Shown: one piece after another, positions 1-5,443 of the stretch
Layout: each line of letters opens with the position of its first letter
Numbering within the stretch: position 1 is the stretch's first letter
NCBI GenBank assembly: GCA_030600745.1
Contig: JAUVLL010000178.1
Span: 1 to 6,975 of the forward strand
DNA length: 6,975 nt
Source of the DNA: Spirochaetaceae bacterium
GTDB taxonomy: Bacteria > Spirochaetota > Spirochaetia > B11-G9
Direction: 5' to 3'
Notes under the pieces: generated by a model
What the model was told of the DNA's origin: nothing
Database searches by the model: none
Seen by the model: only the letters and a program-made list of their open reading frames with translations
Translations under genes and position numbers: made by a program

Positions 1-197
1 AACTGGCTAAATCGGGAAAACTTCTTAAGGAGATGAAGATTACCGATCTGATAATTGTTGATGGTTTACATATACCATCCAGTTTTACCATGGAGGATAA
101 GCTTAAACGTAATTCTTCTACAGAGTTTTATATGGATTCAAGTGAACTGGGTGTTGATCTTCCGGCAGTCATCTTCACACTTAGTGAACTCTGGTAG
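1..197 (+). CDS. Outer-membrane lipoprotein-sorting (LolA-like) protein, C-terminal fragment
   Basis: The reading frame is open from the left edge (first full codon at 3) to a TAG stop at 195-197, giving 64 C-terminal residues; the N-terminus lies outside the window. The visible part contains KEMKITDLIIVDGLHIPSS, then FTMEDKLKRNSSTEFYM and an end reading LPAVIFTLSELW. This is the pattern of the last strands of LolA-like 'outer membrane lipoprotein-sorting' proteins, where an 'IP..M.M.NK....TE' segment is followed by a terminal 'lFT...L' segment. Such periplasmic proteins have a LolA/LolB-like fold and are thought to carry lipid or lipoprotein cargo; in many diderm bacteria they are encoded beside RND/MMPL-family exporters. 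The next gene begins 6 bases after the stop on the same strand, so the two are probably co-transcribed and may be translationally coupled. The family call is by motif recognition on a fragment and is moderately sure. Confidence 0.62.
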   Translation, partial: LAKSGKLLKEMKITDLIIVDGLHIPSSFTMEDKLKRNSSTEFYMDSSELGVDLPAVIFTLSELW

Positions 198-203
198 AAT
201 GGT

Positions 204-1433
204 ATGAGAACCACACCCTTCAATACGCTACTACCAATAGTTATAAGACCCCCTAAGAGATTAATTACAATAGTTATGAAGCCCCCCAGGAGTTTTCTCA
301 AAATAGTTATGTTATTACTGCTATTCGCCCCCCTTTTAGGGGGGGCATGGGGGGGCACGGCCCTCTGGGGAGAAAGTAGAATTACGGCAAAGATGGAATT
401 ATTTGACACTGTAGCCTGGCTGGGTTCAAATGATTGGATAAGTACCGGTACAGGATCGATTTCCTTAAGTATCGATCAGACAGATAATAAAAATGTTAAA
501 TCACAGTTTAGAATCAGTGCAGTTCCAAATCCCGAAACCGGGGATATTGATGTCTCTGTACCACGAGCCTATATAAAGTTCCGTTTTCCGAAAATAAGAT
601 CTGTAATAGGAAAAGCTCCATTCTCCTGGGGAGAGGGACTTATATTCAATGCGGGGGATGTAATTTTTAATGATACAGCCCTGAATACAAATCTTATGCA
701 GACCGAGTTTCTGGATTCAGATGCATGGCTGACAACACTTTACTACTCTCTGGGTAGTTTCAGCTTTATTGAAGCCATTGTTTTACCCCCTGAGGATATT
801 TATAATGTTCTTGCTAAAAGTTATGTAGTTGAAAATGGGATCGATGCAACCATGACCGGTGGTCGACTTGTTACCAGACTGGGAAACACTAAACTTGAAT
901 CCGGATATATATACGATGGAAGATTTGATACACATAAGCCCTACCTGACCCTCCAGGGTAATCTTTACCTGGACTGGCATCTTTCAAGCTCTCTTTCTCT
1001 TCCTTTAGGAAATACAATACAGGAATCATTGGAAGACAGTCTTACCATCACTGCTGGTATCTACTCCCTGGCAAGTATAGGTTATGATGGAACTCTAAAC
1101 TATAGACTGGAAGCTCTAATTAAACCCTACGAGAAATGGGAAGAATACTCGACTGGTACAGAACTCCCTGAATCTTACGGCATCTATCTGTACCCCGAAC
1201 TCTCTTATACCTTTAACTCCGGAATGGCTCTTATATTACGAAGCTTCATTTCCCCACTCGATTTGTCTGCTGCAGTAATCCCCGGGTTTTCGTGGAATGT
1301 ATTTCAGGGATTTAATCTGTTGGGTTTTGCAACCTTTGGGATAGGTGATCCATGTGACACTTATGCGTGGGAATCCGAATCTACAGGTAATAGTGGATTT
1401 GCAATGATGATTGGGGTGTCGGTTATTTATTAA
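204..1433 (+). CDS. Outer-membrane beta-barrel (porin-like) protein with signal peptide
   Basis: This is a 409-residue secreted protein, probably an outer-membrane beta-barrel. A hydrophobic signal core (IVMLLLLFAPLLGGAWGG, about residues 34-51) is followed by a likely cleavage near TALWG/ES. The rest is rich in alternating polar/hydrophobic and aromatic residues and ends in GVSVIY, with the terminal aromatic typical of barrel proteins recognised by BamA. Residues 142-156 (WGEGLIFNAGDVIFN, after RSVIGKAPFS) resemble the 'R.G...WG.G..FN..D' motif of several porin and alginate-export-like families. The start is uncertain: ATG 204 lies just after the upstream stop, but in-frame ATGs at 276 (MKPPRSFLK...) and 309 give more ordinary signal peptides; none has a good Shine-Dalgarno sequence. 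The first 24 residues come from 33-bp repeats. Position after a LolA-like gene suggests an envelope transport operon. Substrate unknown. Confidence 0.7.
   Translation: MRTTPFNTLLPIVIRPPKRLITIVMKPPRSFLKIVMLLLLFAPLLGGAWGGTALWGESRITAKMELFDTVAWLGSNDWISTGTGSISLSIDQTDNKNVKSQFRISAVPNPETGDIDVSVPRAYIKFRFPKIRSVIGKAPFSWGEGLIFNAGDVIFNDTALNTNLMQTEFLDSDAWLTTLYYSLGSFSFIEAIVLPPEDIYNVLAKSYVVENGIDATMTGGRLVTRLGNTKLESGYIYDGRFDTHKPYLTLQGNLYLDWHLSSSLSLPLGNTIQESLEDSLTITAGIYSLASIGYDGTLNYRLEALIKPYEKWEEYSTGTELPESYGIYLYPELSYTFNSGMALILRSFISPLDLSAAVIPGFSWNVFQGFNLLGFATFGIGDPCDTYAWESESTGNSGFAMMIGVSVIY
236..320 (+). repeat. 33-bp tandem repeat in the 5' end of the beta-barrel gene
   Basis: The word AATAGTTAT occurs at 236-244, 269-277 and 302-310, exactly 33 bases apart each time. 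After the first two copies comes a C-run (ACCCCCTAAGAG, then GCCCCCCAGGAG). Because 33 is divisible by three, the copies encode in-phase 11-residue units: IVIRPPKRLIT, IVMKPPRSFLK, then IVMLLLLFAPL, which merges into the hydrophobic core of the signal peptide. The second and third copies each supply an in-frame ATG (276 and 309), so the repeat itself creates the alternative starts. The third copy matches only at its beginning. Confidence 0.75.
327..358. repeat. G/C-tract palindrome inside the signal-peptide coding region
   Basis: A GCCCCCC arm (327-333) and a GGGGGGGC arm (339-346) are separated by TTTTA, and the G7 tract is repeated at 349-355 as GGGGGGGCAC after GGGGGGGCAT. The motif resembles GC-rich palindromic repeats scattered through many bacterial genomes, usually between genes; here it is translated in frame as APLLGGAWGGT. 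That it is a dispersed element is an inference, since only one copy is visible here. Runs of C6, G7 and G7 are also candidate slippage sites. Confidence 0.55.
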
Positions 1434-1439
1434 ACAACT

Positions 1440-1489
1440 GTAAGGGCAGCCCAATGGGTGGGTATCCCGACCATTTGGGCTGCCCCTAC
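1440..1489. repeat. REP-like imperfect palindrome in the 3' intergenic region
   Basis: GGGCAGCCCAA (1444-1454) pairs perfectly with TTGGGCTGCCC (1475-1485). Beyond a mismatch, GTA (1440-1442) pairs with TAC (1487-1489). Inside, TGG (1455-1457) pairs with CCA (1471-1473) across a one-base bulge, and the loop holds a small GGG-TAT-CCC dyad (1460-1468). An outer edge reading GTAGGGGC on one strand, with a GC-rich dyad between, is typical of REP/BIME-type elements that occur in many copies between genes. It lies directly between the barrel gene and its terminator. Confidence 0.6.
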
Positions 1490-1490
1490 G

Positions 1491-1530
1491 AGAAATAATA
1501 CCTTGCAGAGCAAGGTATTATTTCTTTTTT
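1491..1530 (+). terminator. Intrinsic terminator of the beta-barrel gene
   Basis: AGAAATAATACCTTGC (1491-1506) and GCAAGGTATTATTTCT (1510-1525) form a perfect 16-bp stem with a 3-base loop (AGA), followed on the plus strand by T1526-T1530. This ends the plus-strand operon. The right arm includes the TAA stop codon (1518-1520) and last two codons of the convergent minus-strand gene. The minus direction has no clean T-tract after the stem, although its last stem bases (TATTATTTCT) are T-rich, so termination of the opposing transcript is possible but weaker. Confidence 0.85.
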
Positions 1531-3071
1531 ACAAAATACTGCATTAGCTGTACAAAAAGATATATCTTTCTATGAACCCTGGAAATTTCTTTTTTTACAT
1601 CGGTTTCCGAGGCACTCTCGATCTCTTTCCAGTTTATTATCATTTCATGATCTATTTTATCTTTATCTTCCAGTACTGATTTTAAGCTCCTACCCATTAT
1701 AATCAAGTTCCGGGACGCTTCTGTTATCATTTTTAATGCCTCATCATTTGTCTCTTTCAACTGCGTACGAAGTATTGTAATACTATTTTTATCCCGATCC
1801 GACTTTGATGTCAAAGTTTTAAAAGCAATTCCATTTCTGCCTTCATCTGACAGTTCTTCATCAAAGGCAATAAGAGAATTCGAAACATCCATAACTGCAT
1901 GGAAGGTATCAGATAAATGCTGACTGGATATAACAGTTGCCCATTTACCCCTTACCAAAAGCAGATCCATAAGTTTCTTTATATCACGCTTAAAGTAATC
2001 CAATAAAAATGCCTTTAGATAATTTGCAGGTGCTACATGAATAAAACCACCAAGCATCTTTTTCGTGAACATAAAGTTGGCTTTATCGGTATAATATTTC
2101 ATTCTGGATATTGCAGTAGTGCCAAAAACTTCCATTAAAAGAGCATCCACTTTTTTTGATCTCCGCTCTTTAAGAATTTTCTGTAGAATTATTTCCGCCT
2201 GAGTTCTGATTTTATTTAAATATTCATCTACAATCTGATCTGAATTTACCAGCGAGGTATAGCTATACTGGGGATCTTTATCTATATGTTGAATCATCAA
2301 TACAAAAATTTTCTCTTTACTGACAACGGTCAAACCTTTAAAAATCTTTTTCCAGCTGACACGATCAATAATCTCTGTTCCTTTGTAGGCCTTGAGTACA
2401 TTAAACAACTCATCCCAGTCTGCATTATTATTGTTCGGGATAACTACCAGAAAGTCTTTAATATCTTCTAAAACATATTCCGCTTTTATCGGTTCAAATT
2501 TAGGATTGTAAACAAAATCTCTTTCAGGAAGTCCGGAATCAAACTTTTTTAGAGTAAAGAAATAATCATATTCAACAAGATTTAAAAATGCTGATAAAAG
2601 ATTATACAGCGCATTTATTTTATTTACCTTGTCACTGGTAAATCCTGCAAAGAAATCCACCAGTTTATCCTTTAGTTCAGATACCAGAACTTTTGGCTCT
2701 ACCTCTTCCGCCCGTTTCCTTATAGAATCCTCTTCCAGCAGTTCCCTTATTTCAAGTTGTTCTTCAGTCATAAATGCACTTATTATTATCGAACGAAGAA
2801 CACCGGAAGAGTGTGCATTTTCCAAAAGAATCTGAGCCGGACTTATAATTTTATAAATTTCATATAAAAACTTAGCCATCGCCGGAAGAGCTTCTTCACT
2901 CTTTGGATTATAATACTTCAATCGATGTTTTTTTAGAGTTCTGGCTATTTCACGTAATAAGCGCTTCTTCTCTTTCTCAGGATCAGACCCTCTTAAAAGA
3001 ATTGAAAAAAGACGTTGAAAAAAACCTTCCTTACCGCTGTTGGATGAACCCTCCAGGTTATTTTTTACCAT
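1518..3071 (-). CDS. Conserved hypothetical protein, probably spirochaete-specific (DUF5312-like)
   Basis: This 517-residue protein has no signal peptide and no hydrophobic membrane segment, so it should be cytosolic. It looks mostly helical and strongly charged: a basic N-terminal stretch at about 31-53 (PEKEKKRLLREIARTLKKHR), several Lys/Glu-rich helices, and a C-terminus of FVKKK. I recognise no catalytic motif. The overall look, including 'LLREIARTLKKHRLKYYNP' and 'ALPAMAKFLYEIYKIISPAQILL', fits a family of large hypothetical proteins in Treponema and relatives that I believe Pfam calls DUF5312; this is from memory and unverified. The start is ATG 3071-3069, because an in-frame TAG lies four codons upstream. 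The nearest AGGAG is about 25 bases before the ATG, too far for normal initiation, while a good promoter ends 6 bases before it. It lies 31 bases downstream of the radical SAM gene on the same strand. Function unknown. Confidence 0.75.
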   Translation of the reverse strand: MVKNNLEGSSNSGKEGFFQRLFSILLRGSDPEKEKKRLLREIARTLKKHRLKYYNPKSEEALPAMAKFLYEIYKIISPAQILLENAHSSGVLRSIIISAFMTEEQLEIRELLEEDSIRKRAEEVEPKVLVSELKDKLVDFFAGFTSDKVNKINALYNLLSAFLNLVEYDYFFTLKKFDSGLPERDFVYNPKFEPIKAEYVLEDIKDFLVVIPNNNNADWDELFNVLKAYKGTEIIDRVSWKKIFKGLTVVSKEKIFVLMIQHIDKDPQYSYTSLVNSDQIVDEYLNKIRTQAEIILQKILKERRSKKVDALLMEVFGTTAISRMKYYTDKANFMFTKKMLGGFIHVAPANYLKAFLLDYFKRDIKKLMDLLLVRGKWATVISSQHLSDTFHAVMDVSNSLIAFDEELSDEGRNGIAFKTLTSKSDRDKNSITILRTQLKETNDEALKMITEASRNLIIMGRSLKSVLEDKDKIDHEMIINWKEIESASETDVKKEISRVHRKIYLFVQLMQYFVKKK

Positions 3072-3090
3072 AGTGTAAATCTATGGTAAA
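3064..3090. other. 10-bp inverted repeat enclosing the start codon of the 517-residue protein gene
   Basis: TTTACCATAG (3064-3073) and CTATGGTAAA (3081-3090) are perfect inverted repeats with a 7-base centre. The minus-strand start codon (3071-3069) lies in one arm and part of the predicted -10 box (3083-3078) in the other. The dyad could be a DNA operator covering the -10 to +8 region or, if transcription starts further upstream, an RNA hairpin hiding the start codon. It is not followed by a T-run on either strand, so it is not terminator-like. Confidence 0.6.
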
Positions 3091-3106
3091 TTGACTCTCC
3101 TGTCAA
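3078..3106 (-). promoter_or_regulatory. Sigma70-type promoter for the 517-residue protein gene, predicted leaderless
   Basis: On the minus strand a perfect -35 box TTGACA (3106-3101) is followed by a 17-base spacer and TAGATT (3083-3078; four of six consensus matches, including the key TA and final T). Only six bases (TACACT) separate this from the ATG at 3071, so the predicted transcription start falls on the A of the start codon. The -35 box overlaps the TGA stop (3105-3103) of the radical SAM gene, so the downstream gene can be transcribed separately from it. Confidence 0.5.
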
Positions 3107-4131
3107 TCAGGATTAAACAATCTCCCCTGCCTGGAACCTCTTAATTCCATCTCTTTTGTTAAAAGACTGTAAAAACTCCCTTTTCTGAAAAATGTCCTCG
3201 GTGCGCCCAGACGGTGTGATGGAGTATCACAAGTTAAACGATGAATGACTGTTGATCGGGGCATCCGTTCTATTGCCTCGATGGTATACTCAAGATGCCT
3301 CATACCGGAGGGAACAGTTATTTCACCCATCATATACTCTGAAAACAACTCTGTACCTATAGGTATATGCAGATTATGGATCTTTATCCCTTCCGGTTTC
3401 ATTTTTGCAGTAAAAACAACACTGTCCATTATTTCATCATACCCTTCCCCCGGCAGACCAAAAATCAGATGTACAGTTGTTTTTATCCCGCTTTCTTTAA
3501 GGCGATTGTATGCTCTGACAAAATCATCCCGACTGTGACCACGATTAATTCTGTTTAAAGTATTGTTATTTGAACTCTGCAGACCAAGTTCCACCCAGAC
3601 ATCCAGCCCCCTCTGCCGGTATGAAGACAGAAGCTTTATATTAGCCCTGGAAATACAATCAGGACGGGTTGAAACAATAAGCTCCTTAAAGGGGGCTAAC
3701 GACAGACTATAATCATATATCTCCCTAAGTTCATGAACCGGTGCAAAGGTATTTGTAAAAGCCTGAAAGTAAAGAAGCAGATATTCTGATCCATAACGTC
3801 TTTCTATAAATTTTATACTGTTTTGAACCTGATCTTTTATTCGTTTCTTTCTGCCCTCCATATCTGGTGAAATGTAGGGAGAATACAACTCCAGTGCTCC
3901 TATCTGCCCGGTTAAGGGAGGATTTCCATCATGTGCAAGGTCTGCCTCCTGACCTCTGTGATAAACTGCCATAGAACCAAGTTCATCACAATACGTGCAG
4001 CCTCCTGTCCGATCTGAATTTCTATTGGGGCAGGAAAACCCGGCATCCACGGCAACACGATAGGCAGAGGTACCATATTTCTCTTTTAAATAACGACTAT
4101 AACTGTAAAATGGGTAATTTGAATTGTTCAT
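3103..4131 (-). CDS. YhcC-type radical SAM protein (TIGR01212 family)
   Basis: Counting from ATG 4131 the protein has 342 residues, slightly longer than E. coli YhcC. Near the N-terminus GFSCPNRNSDRTGGCTYC holds the three cysteines (C34, C45, C48; CX10CX2C) that should bind the [4Fe-4S] cluster which cleaves S-adenosylmethionine. The family pattern continues with LLYFQAFTNTFAPVHELREI, LIVSTRPDCI, VWVELGLQSSNNNTLNRINRGH and HLIFGLPGE. The C-terminus has HRLTCDTPSHRLGAP and a late RQGRLF, like the 'RL.gd.p...l.AP...QG' end of the family. These are cytosolic enzymes whose reaction I do not know. The frame can be extended to a TTG at 4167, but I prefer ATG 4131: it matches the usual N-terminal length before the cysteines, and the TTG would leave almost no room for the divergent promoters. 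No Shine-Dalgarno sequence precedes it, consistent with a predicted leaderless start. Confidence 0.88.
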   Translation of the reverse strand: MNNSNYPFYSYSRYLKEKYGTSAYRVAVDAGFSCPNRNSDRTGGCTYCDELGSMAVYHRGQEADLAHDGNPPLTGQIGALELYSPYISPDMEGRKKRIKDQVQNSIKFIERRYGSEYLLLYFQAFTNTFAPVHELREIYDYSLSLAPFKELIVSTRPDCISRANIKLLSSYRQRGLDVWVELGLQSSNNNTLNRINRGHSRDDFVRAYNRLKESGIKTTVHLIFGLPGEGYDEIMDSVVFTAKMKPEGIKIHNLHIPIGTELFSEYMMGEITVPSGMRHLEYTIEAIERMPRSTVIHRLTCDTPSHRLGAPRTFFRKGSFYSLLTKEMELRGSRQGRLFNPD

Positions 4132-4137
4132 GATGAT

Positions 4138-4167
4138 ATTATCCCATACAGCAACCGGGATTGACAA
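4138..4167 (-). promoter_or_regulatory. Promoter of the radical SAM gene, predicted leaderless
   Basis: On the minus strand TTGTCA (4167-4162; five of six) is followed by an 18-base spacer and GATAAT (4143-4138; five of six), preceded by an extended -10 TG at 4146-4145. Six bases (ATCATC) then separate the -10 box from ATG 4131, so the predicted start site is the start codon itself. The -35 box overlaps the plus-strand TTGACA of the divergent gene inside one palindrome. Confidence 0.55.
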
Positions 4168-4170
4168 TCC
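4158..4170. promoter_or_regulatory. 13-bp palindrome shared by divergent -35 boxes (possible operator)
   Basis: GGATTG-A-CAATCC is a perfect 6+1+6 dyad. It supplies TTGTCA to the minus-strand radical SAM gene and TTGACA (4161-4166) to the plus-strand binding-protein gene, so the two promoters share nearly the same bases. Such an overlap would make them compete, and a protein bound here would block both. A similar dyad, TTATTG-A-CAATAA, lies before the ABC ATPase gene. Confidence 0.5.
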
Positions 4171-4190
4171 TTATCAATGCATCTTAGTGT
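4161..4190 (+). promoter_or_regulatory. Weak candidate promoter of the solute-binding protein gene
   Basis: A perfect TTGACA (4161-4166) is followed after 18 bases by TAGTGT (4185-4190), which keeps only the first, second and last consensus positions of a -10 box. Seven bases later comes ATG 4198. If used, it would give a leaderless or nearly leaderless transcript. The weak -10 box could mean that an activator is needed, or that the true promoter is elsewhere. Confidence 0.3.
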
Positions 4191-4197
4191 GATGAGC

Positions 4198-5427
4198 ATG
4201 AAAAGAGTACTCCCTGTTATTTTTCCCATAATGATGCTTCTATCGTCATGTGGATCCAATAATTCAACAATTATTTTATGGACTGACAAACCGGAAATGA
4301 CGGCTTATGTGGAAGAATTCAACTCTACCCAGGATAAATACAGAGTAGAGATTGTATATAAAAAGCAGCCTGGAGCTGTACTTTCCTTAACGGATAATCC
4401 GGCAGATCTTATTGTATCTGAATTTCTTAACTCTCCGGGTATAATTGGACTTTTTACCCCTTTAGATAGTTTTTTTACAGATGGCATTATGGATCTATCC
4501 GTATTCTATTCCGGCTTACTTGAACTGGGGCGTAAAGAAGAGGAACTTTTTCTTCTCCCCGTATCCTTCAATCTTCCGGCAATTATGTTTAACAGGGAAA
4601 CTGAATCGGATAATATTTCATCTTTTTTTATGAACCCGGACGTTATGGAAAAGGCAGCCGGGAATTTCAATAAAATAAACAATACAGATTTTCAAAGAAT
4701 GGGATTTTCACCCCGGTGGGAAAGCGAGGTTCTCTTTCAGAATGCAGTTCTTACAGAAACTTATTTTCAGCTGCTGAATACAGAGATTTTATCCTGGAAC
4801 AACCAAAAACTAATGGATTCACTTAAACTTTCTATAAAATGGAGTGAAGAAATCAATGGAGGGTTTGAACAGGAAGAAGAGTTTACCACCAAATTCCTCT
4901 ATGATCCACCCTACAAGTTGATAGCGGAGAATCGGATTCTTTTTTACTATTCGGACCTGGTTAACTTCTTTGGCTTGCCGCCCGATAAGCGAAAAAACAT
5001 GGACTTTCGATGGTTTTCTTCAGCTGATAAAATTCCAGTATTAGGCAATATCCTTTTTTCAGGCATTCCAAATAGCGCAGAAAATAAAAAAGGGGCTCTT
5101 GAATTTATTTACTGGTTTTTTGATCCCTCTACTCAGAAAAAATTATTAAAATCAACCCAGATTAAGAGAATGGATACATTTGGATTTGCAAATGGTTTTT
5201 CTTCCCTTTCGGAAGTAAATAAAAATGAACTTCCAATTATTTATCCAACTCTTGTAGGTTATATACCACCGGAATCATCACTGATATTTCCAAAACCCCT
5301 GCCACTCTACTGGAATGAACTTAAAACTCAGGTCATTAAACCATGGCTGGATGATCAGACAGGTGAAGACCCTCCAAACATATCTTTACAGAAGGCCATC
5401 GAAGAATGGCTTAAACAAAGACCTTAA
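4198..5427 (+). CDS. Extracellular solute-binding lipoprotein of a carbohydrate-type ABC importer
   Basis: From ATG 4198 the product has 409 residues. It begins MKRVLPVIFPIMMLLSSC, a classic lipoprotein signal peptide with lipobox LSSC and the lipid-modified cysteine at residue 18, so it should be anchored to a membrane and face the periplasm. The mature part starts with STIILWTDKPEMTAYVEEFN, the usual first strand and helix of family 1 (sugar-type) binding proteins. Later parts fit the family too: LLPVSFNLPAIMFNRE, NILFSGIPNSAENKKGALEFIYWFFDPSTQKKLL and a helical end (LQKAIEEWLKQRP). The ligand cannot be told. In-frame ATGs at 4177 and 4192 would lengthen the signal peptide by seven or two residues; 4198 gives the most ordinary one and leaves 66 bases for the divergent promoters. 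No Shine-Dalgarno sequence is seen. The ABC ATPase gene follows 65 bases later; no permease gene is present. Confidence 0.82.
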   Translation: MKRVLPVIFPIMMLLSSCGSNNSTIILWTDKPEMTAYVEEFNSTQDKYRVEIVYKKQPGAVLSLTDNPADLIVSEFLNSPGIIGLFTPLDSFFTDGIMDLSVFYSGLLELGRKEEELFLLPVSFNLPAIMFNRETESDNISSFFMNPDVMEKAAGNFNKINNTDFQRMGFSPRWESEVLFQNAVLTETYFQLLNTEILSWNNQKLMDSLKLSIKWSEEINGGFEQEEEFTTKFLYDPPYKLIAENRILFYYSDLVNFFGLPPDKRKNMDFRWFSSADKIPVLGNILFSGIPNSAENKKGALEFIYWFFDPSTQKKLLKSTQIKRMDTFGFANGFSSLSEVNKNELPIIYPTLVGYIPPESSLIFPKPLPLYWNELKTQVIKPWLDDQTGEDPPNISLQKAIEEWLKQRP

Positions 5428-5430
5428 TTT

Positions 5431-5443
5431 TTATTGACAATAA
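5431..5443. promoter_or_regulatory. 13-bp palindrome over the -35 box of the ABC ATPase gene (possible operator)
   Basis: TTATTG-A-CAATAA is a perfect 6+1+6 dyad that contains TTGACA (5434-5439). Its core ATTGACAAT equals that of the dyad at 4158-4170, while the outer two bases on each side differ but stay complementary (TT/AA instead of GG/CC). With a one-base centre it cannot fold as a good RNA hairpin, so if it has a role it is more likely as a DNA site. Confidence 0.4.

Noticed and set aside
128..409. 93-codon minus-strand frame opposite the signal-peptide region
   Set aside because: It arises from the reverse reading of the repeat and G/C tracts (PPHAPPKRGAN...), has no family resemblance, and opposes a better-supported gene.
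3095..3100. AGGAG as the Shine-Dalgarno sequence of the 517-residue protein gene
   Set aside because: It is about 25 bases before the only available ATG, and an in-frame TAG at 3083-3081 prevents a longer protein starting near it.
4129..4167. TTG at 4167 as the start of the radical SAM gene
   Set aside because: It adds twelve residues without family support, the AAGGA before it is too close to act as a ribosome site, and it would leave only nine bases to the longest divergent frame. The same bases make a good -35/-10 pair for ATG 4131.
4177..4197. ATG 4177 or 4192 as the start of the binding-protein gene
   Set aside because: Neither has a ribosome site; MKR... from 4198 makes the most normal lipoprotein signal peptide. 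Still possible, only less likely.
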